Part shown: positions 18,923 to 28,249 of the stretch, in pieces
How positions within the stretch are numbered: position 1 is the stretch's first letter
Layout: each line of letters begins with the position of its first letter
Source: Planctomycetota bacterium
Lineage (GTDB): Bacteria; Planctomycetota; Planctomycetia; Pirellulales; UBA1268
Length of the DNA stretch: 49,321 bases
Direction: 5' to 3'
Assembly (NCBI GenBank): GCA_003669605.1
Contig: QWOP01000057.1
Span: 1 to 49,321 of the forward strand
Translations under genes and position numbers: made by a program
The notes under the pieces: generated by a model
Told to the model about the DNA's origin: nothing
The model's database searches: none
What the model saw: only the letters and a program-made list of their open reading frames with translations

Positions 18923-21678
18923 GGAGCGGCTGCCGCCTTGGTGAAGTCGCCGGCACGGATGATGATCAGTTTCTCGGGATCGATGTGGCGGCGAAAGGCA
19001 TCCTGGACCTGCTGCGGCGTGAGGGCCGCGACCCGCTTTTCGTCTTCTGCGACGCGGTCCATCGTCCGGCCGAGGTCGAGGTTTGAGGCCAACTGGCCAG
19101 CGATCGAGCCATCGGAGGAGCGGCCGGTTTTGCGGGACTCAAGCCACGCCGTCTTGGCGGCAGTCAACTCCTCATCGCCGGGGCCAGACTGGAGAAACCG
19201 CTTCAATTCCTCCAAGGCGGCTTTCTCCACCGCATCGATGTTGGTGGGATTGGTGATGGCGTTGATCGTGAACCGGGCGTCGTCCCCGCGGGAGGGGATC
19301 GACACCGAAGACGTCACCCCATACGAAAGCCCCTCCTTCTGTCGGATCCGGTCGCCGAGGCGACTGGACAGCGCGCCACCGCCGAGGATGAAGTTGCCGA
19401 TCTCCAGGGCCACTTCGTCGGGCGAATCATCGTCGAGCGGGAAGGCCAGTCCCGCCATGAAGACGGCATTGGCTTTGTCGGGGGTGAGGATCTCGTTCTT
19501 GGTGCCTGGGGCATCCTGCTTCACGATCCGTTCGATCCGCTCATAGGGCGTCGCAGTCCTCCAGCCGTCGAGGGCCTTGCGGACCTCTGCCACGGCGGCC
19601 TCGGGATCGAACTCACCCACGATCGCCACTTCGCAGACGTGCCCTGCGAGTTGATCGCGCCACAGCGATCTCACCTCCTCGAGGGTCACGGCCTTGAGAT
19701 CGTTGATGCTCTCCTCGACGGTCCGCGCGGCGCGCACATCACCTTGGGGATAATCAGACAAGGCGCGGCCGAGGGCCACGCCGGCGAGCGTCTGGGGTTC
19801 GGTCTGCATCTGCGCCAGGCCGGCGAGTGACTGGGCCCGCATCTGCTCAAACTCGTCGACCGGGAAGGAGGGATCGCGGAGGACTTCGCCGAGCAGCCTG
19901 ATCGCTTCCGGGAGTGTCGCTCGCTTGGCTTCCATACCGAACGACAGCACCCCTGCCCCGCCACCGCCGCCCCGTCCGCCGCGGCGACCGCCCCCGCCGA
20001 TGCGGACGCCGAGTTCATCGAACTTCTGCCGCAGTTGCTGGCGGTCGTACTTGCTTGTGCCGGCCATGAGCATTGAGGGGAGCAGGCCGCTGGCCGTGGC
20101 GCGTCCGGCGAGAGATTGCTCGTTGCCATAGTGGAGAGTGAGGGAGAAGGTGACCGTCTCGCCGCGGTTCTTCTTGGGAAGCATGGCGACCTTGACGCCG
20201 TCGATGTCGACGATGCGCGTCCGGGCGCCGATGTTCTCTGGGCTGGGGTCGAATTCCTCCCCCGCCGCGACCGCAGCCCCGCCTTTGTAGTCCTGGACGA
20301 GATCAGCGATCGATGCGACCACTGGCACGGCGAGTCGCTGTGGCGTGTCGGAAGGCAGGAAAATGCCGACGGTGCGGTTGTGGGGCAGGAAGTAGGTCTG
20401 CGCCACCCGATTGACATCGTCGATCGTGGTGGCGGCGATCCGGTCGCGTTGCAGAAACCAGAGCCGCCAATCGCCCAGCGCCGTCGCCGAGGAGAGCGCC
20501 TGCGCCATGGAGGCCGGGTTGGCGATCGCGTTCTCAGCCCCCCGTTTCGCCCGAACCTTGGCCCGCTCAAGCTCCTCGGGCGTAAACGGCGTCTCCCCGA
20601 CGGCGTCAGCGATCCCGAGGAGCGTCGTCTTGGTTTCGTCGAGTTTTCCCTCGACTGGCTGGGCCATGAAGGAGAAGAGGCCGGGGTCGTGGGCGTCATC
20701 GGCGAAGGCGGTTGTGCTGGTGGCGATACCGGTCTCGACGAGATTCTTCTCCAGCCTGCCGATCTTGTCTTCGGAGAGGATGCTCGCCAGCATCGAGAGC
20801 GGAGCCCAATCTGCGTGGGCAGACGCGGGCATGTGATAGGCGGCCATCACCGCTCCGATCTTGCCGACGCGACGGAGGACCACCGTCCGCTCGCCGTCCT
20901 GGGCCGGCTCTTCGGTGTAGGTGGCGCTCAGTCTCCGGGCGGGCTTGGGGATTGAGCCGAGGTACTTGGTAGCCAGTTCCAGGGCCTTGGGTTCCTCAAA
21001 CTTCCCCGTCACGATCAGGACGACGTTGTCGGGTTGGTAGAACCGCTCGTAGAAATCGCGGAGGTTGTCGATCGGCACCCGTTCGATGTCGGAGCGGTTG
21101 CCGATCGTCGACTTGCCGTAGTTGTGCCACTCGTAGGCCGCCGCCTGAACCCGCTGCGAGAGTACCCGCTCTGGACTGTTCTCACCCCGTTCAAACTCAT
21201 TGCGGACGACGGTGAACTCCGAGAGCAGATCCTCGCGCTTGATGAAGCTGTTGACGAGCCGATCGCACTCGAGATGGATGGCGAAGTCGAGGTTGTCGTC
21301 AGTGGCAGGAAGCGTCTCGAAATAGTTCGTGCGATCGACGTTGGTGGTGCCGTTGAAGCTCGCACCATGGTCGCGGAGGGCCTTGGGTACCTCGGGAAAA
21401 CTCGGGGTGCCCTTGAAAACAAGGTGCTCAAGGAGGTGGGCCATCCCCGCCTCGCCATACCCCTCGTGCCGCGAGCCGACGAGGACTGTCATGTTGACCG
21501 TGATCGTGGGCCGGGATGAATCGGGAAAGAGCACCAGCCGGGCGCCGTTGTCGTAGCGGTACTCGGTGACTCCCTCGACGGTGGTCGCCTTGGTGGGCGC
21601 TTGAGCCATGACAAATTGGGGCCTGAGGGTGTCGAGGAGAAGGGCGACGACGAGGAGGGCCAAGCGGGGGCGGAGCAT
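18919..21678 (-). CDS. Periplasmic M16 zinc metallopeptidase, two-domain
   Basis: The 919-residue protein has a signal peptide (MLRPRLALLVVALLL, cleaved near MAQA) and two fused M16 halves. The first half has the inverted zinc motif HLLEH at 81-85 and the third ligand Glu in the downstream VVRNEFERGENSP segment. The second half lacks HxxEH, as in PqqL-like and processing-peptidase-like proteins where it only shapes the chamber. A Gly/Arg-rich run lies near residues 560-575, an unusual insertion. It would degrade peptides in the periplasm. The chosen ATG starts right before the signal peptide; the open frame extends 17 codons upstream. It is coupled to the serine hydrolase gene. Confidence 0.92.
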   Translation of the reverse strand: MLRPRLALLVVALLLDTLRPQFVMAQAPTKATTVEGVTEYRYDNGARLVLFPDSSRPTITVNMTVLVGSRHEGYGEAGMAHLLEHLVFKGTPSFPEVPKALRDHGASFNGTTNVDRTNYFETLPATDDNLDFAIHLECDRLVNSFIKREDLLSEFTVVRNEFERGENSPERVLSQRVQAAAYEWHNYGKSTIGNRSDIERVPIDNLRDFYERFYQPDNVVLIVTGKFEEPKALELATKYLGSIPKPARRLSATYTEEPAQDGERTVVLRRVGKIGAVMAAYHMPASAHADWAPLSMLASILSEDKIGRLEKNLVETGIATSTTAFADDAHDPGLFSFMAQPVEGKLDETKTTLLGIADAVGETPFTPEELERAKVRAKRGAENAIANPASMAQALSSATALGDWRLWFLQRDRIAATTIDDVNRVAQTYFLPHNRTVGIFLPSDTPQRLAVPVVASIADLVQDYKGGAAVAAGEEFDPSPENIGARTRIVDIDGVKVAMLPKKNRGETVTFSLTLHYGNEQSLAGRATASGLLPSMLMAGTSKYDRQQLRQKFDELGVRIGGGGRRGGRGGGGGAGVLSFGMEAKRATLPEAIRLLGEVLRDPSFPVDEFEQMRAQSLAGLAQMQTEPQTLAGVALGRALSDYPQGDVRAARTVEESINDLKAVTLEEVRSLWRDQLAGHVCEVAIVGEFDPEAAVAEVRKALDGWRTATPYERIERIVKQDAPGTKNEILTPDKANAVFMAGLAFPLDDDSPDEVALEIGNFILGGGALSSRLGDRIRQKEGLSYGVTSSVSIPSRGDDARFTINAITNPTNIDAVEKAALEELKRFLQSGPGDEELTAAKTAWLESRKTGRSSDGSIAGQLASNLDLGRTMDRVAEDEKRVAALTPQQVQDAFRRHIDPEKLIIIRAGDFTKAAAAP

Positions 21679-21793
21679 GGCATGATCCCGAGGATGGAAT
21701 CGGAACAAGATCGGTCGGCAGGATACCACCCTCGCGCACGGGGGAAAACTTTCCCGCCGGCACGTGAGGGGGCGCTGCGGCGGAATCGTTGAT

Positions 21794-23386
21794 TCACTGA
21801 CCTTCTTGGGCCACGCGGTCTAGCAGCCGCCTGAGCCGCTGGGCGAACGGTTTCTCCATCGCCGCTGCCGCGACGCGTTGGTCTGGATCGGCCAGCGCCG
21901 GCTCGACGGCCAGGGCTCGCGCCAGGCTCTCCGCGGCTGCGGCAAAACGCCCCTGCTCTTCGAGGATCACCGCCAGCGTCGCCCAACTGTCCCCCACCTT
22001 CCCCTGCGACATCTCGATCCCCCGGCGGGCGGCCGGTTCGGCTTCCGCCAGGCGCCCGGCATCGAGGAGGGCATCGGCGCGCCCCATGGTGGCGTTGAAC
22101 GAATCGGGGGTTTTCTGCGACGTGTCATCCCACAGGGCGATGGAATTGTTCCACACCTTCTGGCGCTCGAAGGAGGCGATCCCCAGCACCCCGACCAGCA
22201 GCAGACTTCCGTTGATTGCCAGTCGCTGCATCCGGGGGCGGCTGACCAGCCAAGGGGCGTCGAGAAGGCAGGCCACGCCGAGGCCTACGCCAGCCAGCGG
22301 CAGATAGAGATAGCGGTCGGCAACCGGCCGGTAGATCGGCCAGAGGTTGGAGACCGGCACAAGTGGCAGCAGAATCACCGCGTCTGCCAGGAGCAGCCGG
22401 CGATCCCGTCTGGTCAGCCACACTGCAACGCTCCCCAGGGCCACAAGGCACACCACTGCCAGCGGCAGAGGCAGGTGGGCGATCGAGGAGGGGCTGTAGT
22501 CGGCGCTCTGGTTGAAAGGCCAGAAAACAAGTTGCGCACAGAGGGCGAGGATCCGTGGTTCGATCGACAGCGCTGCGGCAAGCGTGCCCCCCAGATAGAC
22601 AGGCTTCTCGACGAAGATCTTTGATTCCTCCACCTCCCAGGCAAAGCGCGCGACCAGGAACAGGAGCACCACCAGACACGAGCCGCCGATCGAAATGATC
22701 CAGAATCTGCTCGGAGTTCCGCTGCCGGCGCCTGTTTCCTGCCGTCGGAAGAGCAGCCAGGAAAACGCTAGCAGAAGCGGCGCCGCGATTCCTGATTCCT
22801 TGCTGGCGACCGCCAGCAGGCAGCAGGCGATGCACGCAAGCGACCTCCAGCGATCGGGCCTGGGTGCCCCGGCCCCGGGGAGGTGCCCCATCGCCAGCAC
22901 CAGGGCCCCGAGAGAGCCGGTGGCCACCAGCAGATCCTCCCGGAAAGTCGGTTCACAAACGGCCTCGGTCACCAAGGGGTGGAGGGCGAAAATGAATGCT
23001 GCTGGGACGGCCGGCGGAATTCCCAGCGCCGCCGGACTTTTTTTCGACGGCGCGTGTGCCAAACCCGTCGCCACGCGCCACACAAGGAGGACGTTGGCCA
23101 CATGGAGCAGGATGCTTGTGAGGTGGTAGCCGAATGGCTGCCGGCCCCAGATGGCGGCATCGAGCATCAGCGATGCCAGCATCGCCGGCCGGTTAAAATC
23201 GACCACGTCCATCCCCAGCACCCGGCCGCTGAGCACCGCCAGCCAATTGGCGGGGTCATGGATGAAGGTGTCGGTGAGGATCTGGATCCGGGCGTCGTAG
23301 ACGAATCCCGCCCAGAGCGTGGGAATGAAGGCGAGAAAAGTTCCCACCGCCAGCACGATCGCCTGCCGCCGGGGAGTGGGGGCCAT
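21794..23386 (-). CDS. TMTC-like O-mannosyltransferase with TPR tail
   Basis: The 530-residue membrane protein has roughly ten hydrophobic helices and a C-terminal region of about 120 residues that resembles TPR repeats (AEAEPAARRGIEMSQGK, AAAAESLARALAVEP). Early motifs NRPAMLASLMLDAAIWG, YHLTSILLHVANVLLVW and FALHPLVTEAV match the GT-C fold of TMTC-type mannosyltransferases. It would move a lipid-linked sugar onto proteins outside the membrane. SD-like AAGGGGG precedes the ATG; in-frame GTGs at 23392 and 23401 are alternatives. It follows the PepT-like gene by about 11 bp, so the two are likely cotranscribed. Confidence 0.75.
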   Translation of the reverse strand: MAPTPRRQAIVLAVGTFLAFIPTLWAGFVYDARIQILTDTFIHDPANWLAVLSGRVLGMDVVDFNRPAMLASLMLDAAIWGRQPFGYHLTSILLHVANVLLVWRVATGLAHAPSKKSPAALGIPPAVPAAFIFALHPLVTEAVCEPTFREDLLVATGSLGALVLAMGHLPGAGAPRPDRWRSLACIACCLLAVASKESGIAAPLLLAFSWLLFRRQETGAGSGTPSRFWIISIGGSCLVVLLFLVARFAWEVEESKIFVEKPVYLGGTLAAALSIEPRILALCAQLVFWPFNQSADYSPSSIAHLPLPLAVVCLVALGSVAVWLTRRDRRLLLADAVILLPLVPVSNLWPIYRPVADRYLYLPLAGVGLGVACLLDAPWLVSRPRMQRLAINGSLLLVGVLGIASFERQKVWNNSIALWDDTSQKTPDSFNATMGRADALLDAGRLAEAEPAARRGIEMSQGKVGDSWATLAVILEEQGRFAAAAESLARALAVEPALADPDQRVAAAAMEKPFAQRLRRLLDRVAQEGQ

Positions 23387-23397
23387 CGACACCCCCT

Positions 23398-24681
23398 TCA
23401 CGACCCGACGGCCAGCCGCAGCGCCACCGTGCAGGCCGTCTCGTAGGCTGCCAGATCGAGTTGTTCGTGCGTGGTGTGGATCTCCATCTGACCGCAGCCG
23501 AGCGTCACCGTGGGGACGCCATTGGCAGCCATCCAATTGGCATCCAGGCCGCCGTTGGAGATATCCAGCCGTGGCTTGAGCCCGAGCGCCGCTACTGCGG
23601 CGCTGGCGGCGACGACGCACGGTTCTTCGTCGGAGAGCCGGAAGGCTTCGTAATCGAGGTGGCCGTTGCAGACCACGCGGCCACACTTCCCGGAACTGTT
23701 TCGCACCTTTTTGGCGGCATCCTTGAAGGCCGTCTCAATCGCCTTGACGATCTTCCGGCGGAAGGCTGGGTCGTGACTGCGGGCCTCGATGCGGAGCACG
23801 GCCGATTCGGCCACGACGTTGGTCGCATGGCCGGAGTGAATCACGCCGACGTTGCTCGTCCCCCGCTTGCCATCTTTCTCGATCAACCCGTGCCAGCCGT
23901 TTTCCACGAGGTCGGCGATCGCCAGTGCGGCGATGGCGATCGCCGAGATTCCCTTCTCCGGCGCCACTCCGGCGTGGCTGGGGGCACCCTCGATCGAGAC
24001 GTCCATCCGGTAGCCGCCGGTGGCACCGACGGTGATCTTCTCCACTGCCCCGCCATCGAAGTTGAAGGCCAGGTGGGGTTTACCCAGATCGGCGGCGGTG
24101 ACGTACCGGGCCCCATACAGACCAACCTCCTCTTGGATCCCGAACAGGAACGACAGCGGGGGGTGGGGGAGACCGCGGCGGAGGACCTCGAGGGCCGTCG
24201 AAAGCACGACGCCGACTCCGGCCCGGTCATCGGCCCCCAATCCGGTGTTCGGATCAGCGCTTTTGACGAATTTGCCCGAGACCACCGGCTTGGCGCCGAC
24301 ACAGACCGGCACTGTGTCCATGTGGGCCATGAAGAGGCGCCGCGGACCAGCGACGGTGCCGGGGAGTTTCACGATCAGGTTGCCGACATTGCCCTTGAGG
24401 GGGGTTTTTGTGTGTGCGGAATCGAAGTTGATCGCCCCGGCCGGGCAGCCCGCCGCCTTGAGATGGTGGACAATCCGCTCGGCGATCGCCTTCTCGTCCC
24501 CCGAGACGCCGGGGATTGCCAGCAGATCCAGCACCAATTTCCGGGCCGCCACGAGATCGGGCGTCGGTACGGTGGCCTGGGCCGCGGCCGACTTCAATAC
24601 ACTCTCAGCCCTGCCTGCGACCGGTTTCCGGGACGCGGGGGTGCGGGAGGAAACCGGACGGGATGGCTTGGAGGCAGACAT
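23398..24681 (-). CDS. M20-family (PepT-like) metallopeptidase
   Basis: The 427-residue enzyme has the M20 core: MAHMDTVP with the first zinc His and Asp, GADDRAGVG with the bridging Asp, and QEEVGLYGARY with the catalytic Glu and a metal Glu. A dimerisation domain starts near GYRMDVSIEGAPSHAGV. CGQMEIHTTHE near the end gives the last His ligand. The layout is closest to tripeptide-aminopeptidase-like proteins that release N-terminal residues. An Ala/Pro-rich leader of about 40 residues precedes the domain. Its ATG overlaps the start codon of the plus-strand deoxyribosyltransferase-like gene by 2 bp. Confidence 0.88.
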   Translation of the reverse strand: MSASKPSRPVSSRTPASRKPVAGRAESVLKSAAAQATVPTPDLVAARKLVLDLLAIPGVSGDEKAIAERIVHHLKAAGCPAGAINFDSAHTKTPLKGNVGNLIVKLPGTVAGPRRLFMAHMDTVPVCVGAKPVVSGKFVKSADPNTGLGADDRAGVGVVLSTALEVLRRGLPHPPLSFLFGIQEEVGLYGARYVTAADLGKPHLAFNFDGGAVEKITVGATGGYRMDVSIEGAPSHAGVAPEKGISAIAIAALAIADLVENGWHGLIEKDGKRGTSNVGVIHSGHATNVVAESAVLRIEARSHDPAFRRKIVKAIETAFKDAAKKVRNSSGKCGRVVCNGHLDYEAFRLSDEEPCVVAASAAVAALGLKPRLDISNGGLDANWMAANGVPTVTLGCGQMEIHTTHEQLDLAAYETACTVALRLAVGS

Positions 24682-25111
24682 GAAGATTTTCCTGGCGGGG
24701 ATCATGCAGGGTTCGCACGTCGCGGCGCTCGTGCACGACCAGCTCTACCGTGGCACGCTGCAAAAGCTCGTGCAGGCGCGGTGGCCGGAAGCAGAAGTCT
24801 ACGACCCCTTCGCGGGGCATGGCAATTCGGTGGGGTATGGGGTCGAGCAGGCCCGCGCCGTGTTCGAGGGGCACATCCAGATGTGCCGGGACTTCGATCT
24901 CGTCATCGCCTATGTGCCCGAGGCGTCGATGGGCACGGCCATCGAGATCTGGGAGGCCCACCGCCACGGCAAGGCCGTGATCACGATCACTCCTCTGGTC
25001 CACAACTGGGTCGTGCAGTTGACAAGCCTGGCCATCTACCGCGACTGGGAAGCATTCGCCGCGGCTCTCGATGGGGGCGAGGTCGACAGGCTGCTGTTGA
25101 AACGGGCCTGA
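24680..25111 (+). CDS. Nucleoside 2-deoxyribosyltransferase-like protein
   Basis: The 143-residue protein resembles the nucleoside 2-deoxyribosyltransferase superfamily: MKIFLAGIMQGS as the first strand and loop, DLVIAYVPEASMGTAIEIWEA with the expected nucleophilic Glu in a GTAxE context, and HGKAVITITPL. Members cleave or exchange N-glycosidic bonds of nucleosides. The real substrate is unknown. GGAGG lies 5 bases before the ATG, a strong ribosome site, and this site falls on the opposite strand of the divergent PepT-like gene's first codons. Confidence 0.7.
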   Translation: MKIFLAGIMQGSHVAALVHDQLYRGTLQKLVQARWPEAEVYDPFAGHGNSVGYGVEQARAVFEGHIQMCRDFDLVIAYVPEASMGTAIEIWEAHRHGKAVITITPLVHNWVVQLTSLAIYRDWEAFAAALDGGEVDRLLLKRA

Positions 25112-25133
25112 GACGGGGCTCCGCCGGCAACGA

Positions 25134-25775
25134 TCAAGAGCCGCGGCGGCTGCAGGCCAAGCGGCACATGGCGGCGAGCCGCTCCCCAGACTGCTCGTCG
25201 ATCGCCCAGACGCCGGCCGGCGTCCGCGACGGGGCTTCAAACCAACCCTCGATGAGGCTGGCCTGCGTCGCGGCATCGGCGACCACCACCACCTCCGCCG
25301 ATTCAAGCGCCGCTGCCACCAGGCCGTTGATCCGTTCGTTTCGCTCAAGCGCCGCCAGATCGTCGGCGGCGACATGGACGACCACCGGGACGCCGGTTTC
25401 CACGGCCAGATCGGCAAAGATGCCAGCGTGGAGGACGAGGATCGCCGCGGGATCGAAGGCGTCGACGGCCTCCGCGATCGCCTGCCGGGCGGTCTCCCTG
25501 ACAAGCCCGAGCATCGCCTCCGGGATGCTGGTGACGGCCTGGAGAAACGCCTCTGCTGTGCCGTCGCGGACGGCCCGGGCGAATGTCCGGTTACCGGCGG
25601 CGATATCCCGGAGATGGATGCCGTGGAGGCCGGGGGTAGGGGCCTCGAGAGCCGATACCGAAGCCGGCCCGCAGGCCAGCGACTCGATCCCCTCCCGCGC
25701 CAGCAGCGCGCGGCAGTGGAAGACCCTCCCCAGGGGCGGATCGCAGCAGCCATGATCGACAACCAACAGTCGCAT
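25134..25775 (-). CDS. Glycosyltransferase-like N-terminal half (GT-B, truncated)
   Basis: The 213-residue protein starts with RLLVVDHGCCDPPLGRVFHCRALLAREG, then a segment with ILVLHAGIFADLAVETGVPVVVHV and VVVADAAT. This is the strand-helix pattern of the acceptor-binding half of GT-B glycosyltransferases (GT4 type). The sugar-nucleotide half with its E-x7-E motif is absent, so it may be a remnant, a subunit or a different Rossmann-like protein. It ends about 20 bp from the convergent deoxyribosyltransferase-like gene and lies 18 bp downstream of pgpA, probably cotranscribed. Confidence 0.55.
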   Translation of the reverse strand: MRLLVVDHGCCDPPLGRVFHCRALLAREGIESLACGPASVSALEAPTPGLHGIHLRDIAAGNRTFARAVRDGTAEAFLQAVTSIPEAMLGLVRETARQAIAEAVDAFDPAAILVLHAGIFADLAVETGVPVVVHVAADDLAALERNERINGLVAAALESAEVVVVADAATQASLIEGWFEAPSRTPAGVWAIDEQSGERLAAMCRLACSRRGS

Positions 25776-25793
25776 CGGTCGTTTTCCCGCAGT

Positions 25794-26306
25794 TCAGCCT
25801 CTGGCCACGAGGAGAATCGCCGCCATCCACGCCGCGGCCCCCCAGTCATCCGCCATGATCCCCAAACCACCGGGGAGCCGTTCGAGTTGTCGGCACGGGA
25901 ACGGCTTCCAGATATCGAAGATGCGGTGCAGCACGAAGGCCACGACGAACACCGTCACGGTCCGCTCCGCTGCCGGGATCACGAGCAGTCCCAGCGGCAC
26001 GCTGGCCATCTCGTCCCAGACGATTCCACCGGGGTCGGCGCCGCGTCCCATCCGCCGCGCGGCCGCAGTGCAGATCGGGATCCCCAGAGCGCACAGCGCC
26101 ACGACTGCGGCGAGCTCTGCCAGCGGGGAAATGCCGAGGTGGGTCAATCCAGCCGACAAGGCGATCCCGGCTGCCGCCCCCAGCGTGCCCGGCGCAAAAG
26201 GAAATCGACCCAGCCAACCGCAGGTGGCGGCGATCACCGCCGGCGCCGCCCAAGGGACGGGATGATCCGCGTGGCAAGAGTCTGTCGTGGAGTGATGGTG
26301 TGACAA
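25794..26306 (-). CDS. pgpA: Phosphatidylglycerophosphatase A
   Basis: The 170-residue membrane protein has the PgpA motifs RFPFAPGTLGAAAG near 34, DPGGIVWDEMA near 92 (metal-binding acidic residues) and FDIWKPFPCRQLE with GGLGIMADDW toward the C-terminus. It removes phosphate from phosphatidylglycerophosphate to make phosphatidylglycerol. The start in this frame is TTG at 26306, without a clear ribosome site, so the 5' end is uncertain. Confidence 0.9.
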   Translation of the reverse strand: MSHHHSTTDSCHADHPVPWAAPAVIAATCGWLGRFPFAPGTLGAAAGIALSAGLTHLGISPLAELAAVVALCALGIPICTAAARRMGRGADPGGIVWDEMASVPLGLLVIPAAERTVTVFVVAFVLHRIFDIWKPFPCRQLERLPGGLGIMADDWGAAAWMAAILLVARG

Positions 26307-26597
26307 GGATGGGAACGTCCGTGATGGAAGTACTGGGGGAGGCCATCGGGGAAAAGCGGGGCTGGTTTCCTGCCTCGGTCCCCGCCGCTCAATCGAGCCG
26401 GAGGAGCCGTCTGCTCAAAGAGGGAGAGAGTCTACGGTTTGGCCGACTTGAATTCGTGGCCGGAGCCGTCTCTGGCGGCGGCCGCGGGCTCCCGGCGGGG
26501 GCGGAACTGGAATCGGTATCAGGCGGGTTTTGGCGCTGTATCATGGTCTGTCATTCCTCTGCCTGACCACTCGAGCCCCCAGCCCCCCCTCTCCGCG
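26307..26597. other. Divergent intergenic region pgpA/def
   Basis: The 291 bp between pgpA and def hold no convincing gene, RNA or repeat. TATCAT at 26539 could be a -10 element for def but no matching -35 is found. Confidence 0.4.
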
Positions 26598-27242
26598 ATG
26601 GAACCACCGCTTCTCCCCCTCGATCCCGCCGATCTCGGCCGGCTGGAACTCGTTGAGTATCCACATCCGGCGCTGCTCCGCCGCACCAGCCCCCTGGTGC
26701 GGATCGATGACGCTCTGTGCGATGCAGTCGAGCAGATGTTCGACATCATGTACTCGTCGATCGGTTGCGGATTGGCAGCCAATCAGGTCGGGTTGCCCTA
26801 CCGGCTGTTCATCCTCAACCTCGACGCCAGCCCTGACGCCGGCGAGGAGTTGGTGTTCATCAATCCTGTCCTCAGCCGTCCGCGCGGCACCGCCGTTCAG
26901 GAGGAGGGGTGCCTGAGCCTGCCGGGGCTGCGGATGGATGTCCGCCGCCCCGAGAAGGTGGTGCTGGAAGCCTGGACGCTCGAGGGGGAGGCCGTTCGCC
27001 TCGACCTCGATGGATTCCTCGCCCGGGTTGTGCAGCACGAGTTTGATCACCTGGAAGGGAAACTGTTCACCGACAGGCTTCCGGAGGCGGCGGCGCTCGA
27101 AGCCCGGCGGACGCTCGACACCATGCGCGGTGTCTTTGATGGCAAGCAGTCTCGTGGGGAGGTTCCCACCGAAGCCGAGATCCTCGCCCGCCTTACCCAG
27201 CTCGAGGCCGATCGATGCAGTCCCCCACGGGGCACCGCCTGA
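26598..27242 (+). CDS. def: Peptide deformylase
   Basis: The 214-residue enzyme has all three deformylase motifs: GCGLAANQ at 56-63, EGCLSLPG at 103-110 with the metal Cys, and HEFDH at 147-151 with two metal His and the catalytic Glu. It removes the formyl group from new protein N-termini. The ATG gives a normal start; the open frame upstream is not conserved. The stop overlaps the fmt start as TGATG, so the formylation and deformylation enzymes are coupled. A tail of about 30 residues follows the standard core. Confidence 0.96.
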   Translation: MEPPLLPLDPADLGRLELVEYPHPALLRRTSPLVRIDDALCDAVEQMFDIMYSSIGCGLAANQVGLPYRLFILNLDASPDAGEELVFINPVLSRPRGTAVQEEGCLSLPGLRMDVRRPEKVVLEAWTLEGEAVRLDLDGFLARVVQHEFDHLEGKLFTDRLPEAAALEARRTLDTMRGVFDGKQSRGEVPTEAEILARLTQLEADRCSPPRGTA

Positions 27243-28240
27243 TGGCTGCTGCCGGCCCGCCGAACATCGACGGCCTGCGGATCGTGGTCATGGGGACTGG
27301 TCCGTTCGCGGTGCCGATGTTTGCCGCGCTGTTGGGATCGCATCATCGGTTGCTCGCGCTGGTGACCAGGCCTGACAAGGCCGCTCCCGGACGCAAGCCA
27401 CCCCCCAATCGAATGCGGGACGTTGCCGAGGAAGCCGGGCTCCCCGTGCTGGCCCCGGAGCGGATCAACGACGCCGCCGCCGTGGCGGAGTTGGCGGCAT
27501 TCGCCCCCGATCTGCTGGTGGTCTGCGACTACGGCCAGATTCTCTCCCCGGCGGCCTTGGCCACCGCGCGGCTGGGCGGCATCAACCTCCACGGATCGCT
27601 CCTCCCCCGGCACCGCGGCGCGGCACCGGTGCAATGGGCAATCCTGGCCGGCGACGAAGTCACCGGAGCGTGCGTGATCCACATGACGCCGGGCCTCGAT
27701 GCCGGTGGGGTGATCAACTCCCGCTCCACGGCGATCGGACCGGCCGAGACCGCCTCGCAACTGGAAGCCAGACTGGCGGCTTTCGGGCCGCACCTGGTGC
27801 TGGAGGCGATCGCCGTCCTCGTCGCTGCCGGCCTTCCCGCCGGACCGGTGGGAATCCCACAGGACCCGGGGTTGGTGACCAAGGCCCCGCGGCTCTCGAA
27901 GGCCGATGGGCTCATCGACTGGTCGCAGCCCGCGGCCTGCATCGCGCGGATGCCCCGGGGGCTCGATCCCTGGCCGCGGGCCACGACCTTCCTCCACCGT
28001 CAGGGCGCTTTGCCGCTGCGGTTGGTGCTCGAGGAGGTTGCTGTCGCTGGGCAGGCGGTGCCGGGGGGAGTCCCGGGCACGGTGGTGGCGGCCACCGACG
28101 ATGGAATCGTGGTTGCCTGCGGTGACGGTGCTGCGCTGGTTGTCCGCCGCTTGGTGCCGGAGGGGCGCCGTGCCATGAGTGCTGCCGAGTTTCTCCGCGG
28201 CCACCTGCTCCCCACGGGGACGAGGCTGGGGGCCAGCTGA
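27242..28240 (+). CDS. fmt: Methionyl-tRNA formyltransferase
   Basis: The 332-residue enzyme formylates initiator Met-tRNA with 10-formyltetrahydrofolate. IVVMGTGPFAVPMF opens the Rossmann domain. NLHGSLLPRHRGAAPVQWAI near 115 contains the catalytic Asn and His and the SLLP/RGAAP loop, and a TPGLDAGGVI segment follows. The C-terminal OB-like domain ends near RRLVPEGRR. An in-frame ATG at 27215 would add nine residues and overlap def by 28 bp; the TGATG start at 27242 is preferred. Confidence 0.95.
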   Translation: MAAAGPPNIDGLRIVVMGTGPFAVPMFAALLGSHHRLLALVTRPDKAAPGRKPPPNRMRDVAEEAGLPVLAPERINDAAAVAELAAFAPDLLVVCDYGQILSPAALATARLGGINLHGSLLPRHRGAAPVQWAILAGDEVTGACVIHMTPGLDAGGVINSRSTAIGPAETASQLEARLAAFGPHLVLEAIAVLVAAGLPAGPVGIPQDPGLVTKAPRLSKADGLIDWSQPAACIARMPRGLDPWPRATTFLHRQGALPLRLVLEEVAVAGQAVPGGVPGTVVAATDDGIVVACGDGAALVVRRLVPEGRRAMSAAEFLRGHLLPTGTRLGAS

Positions 28241-28249
28241 GGGAGCGCT

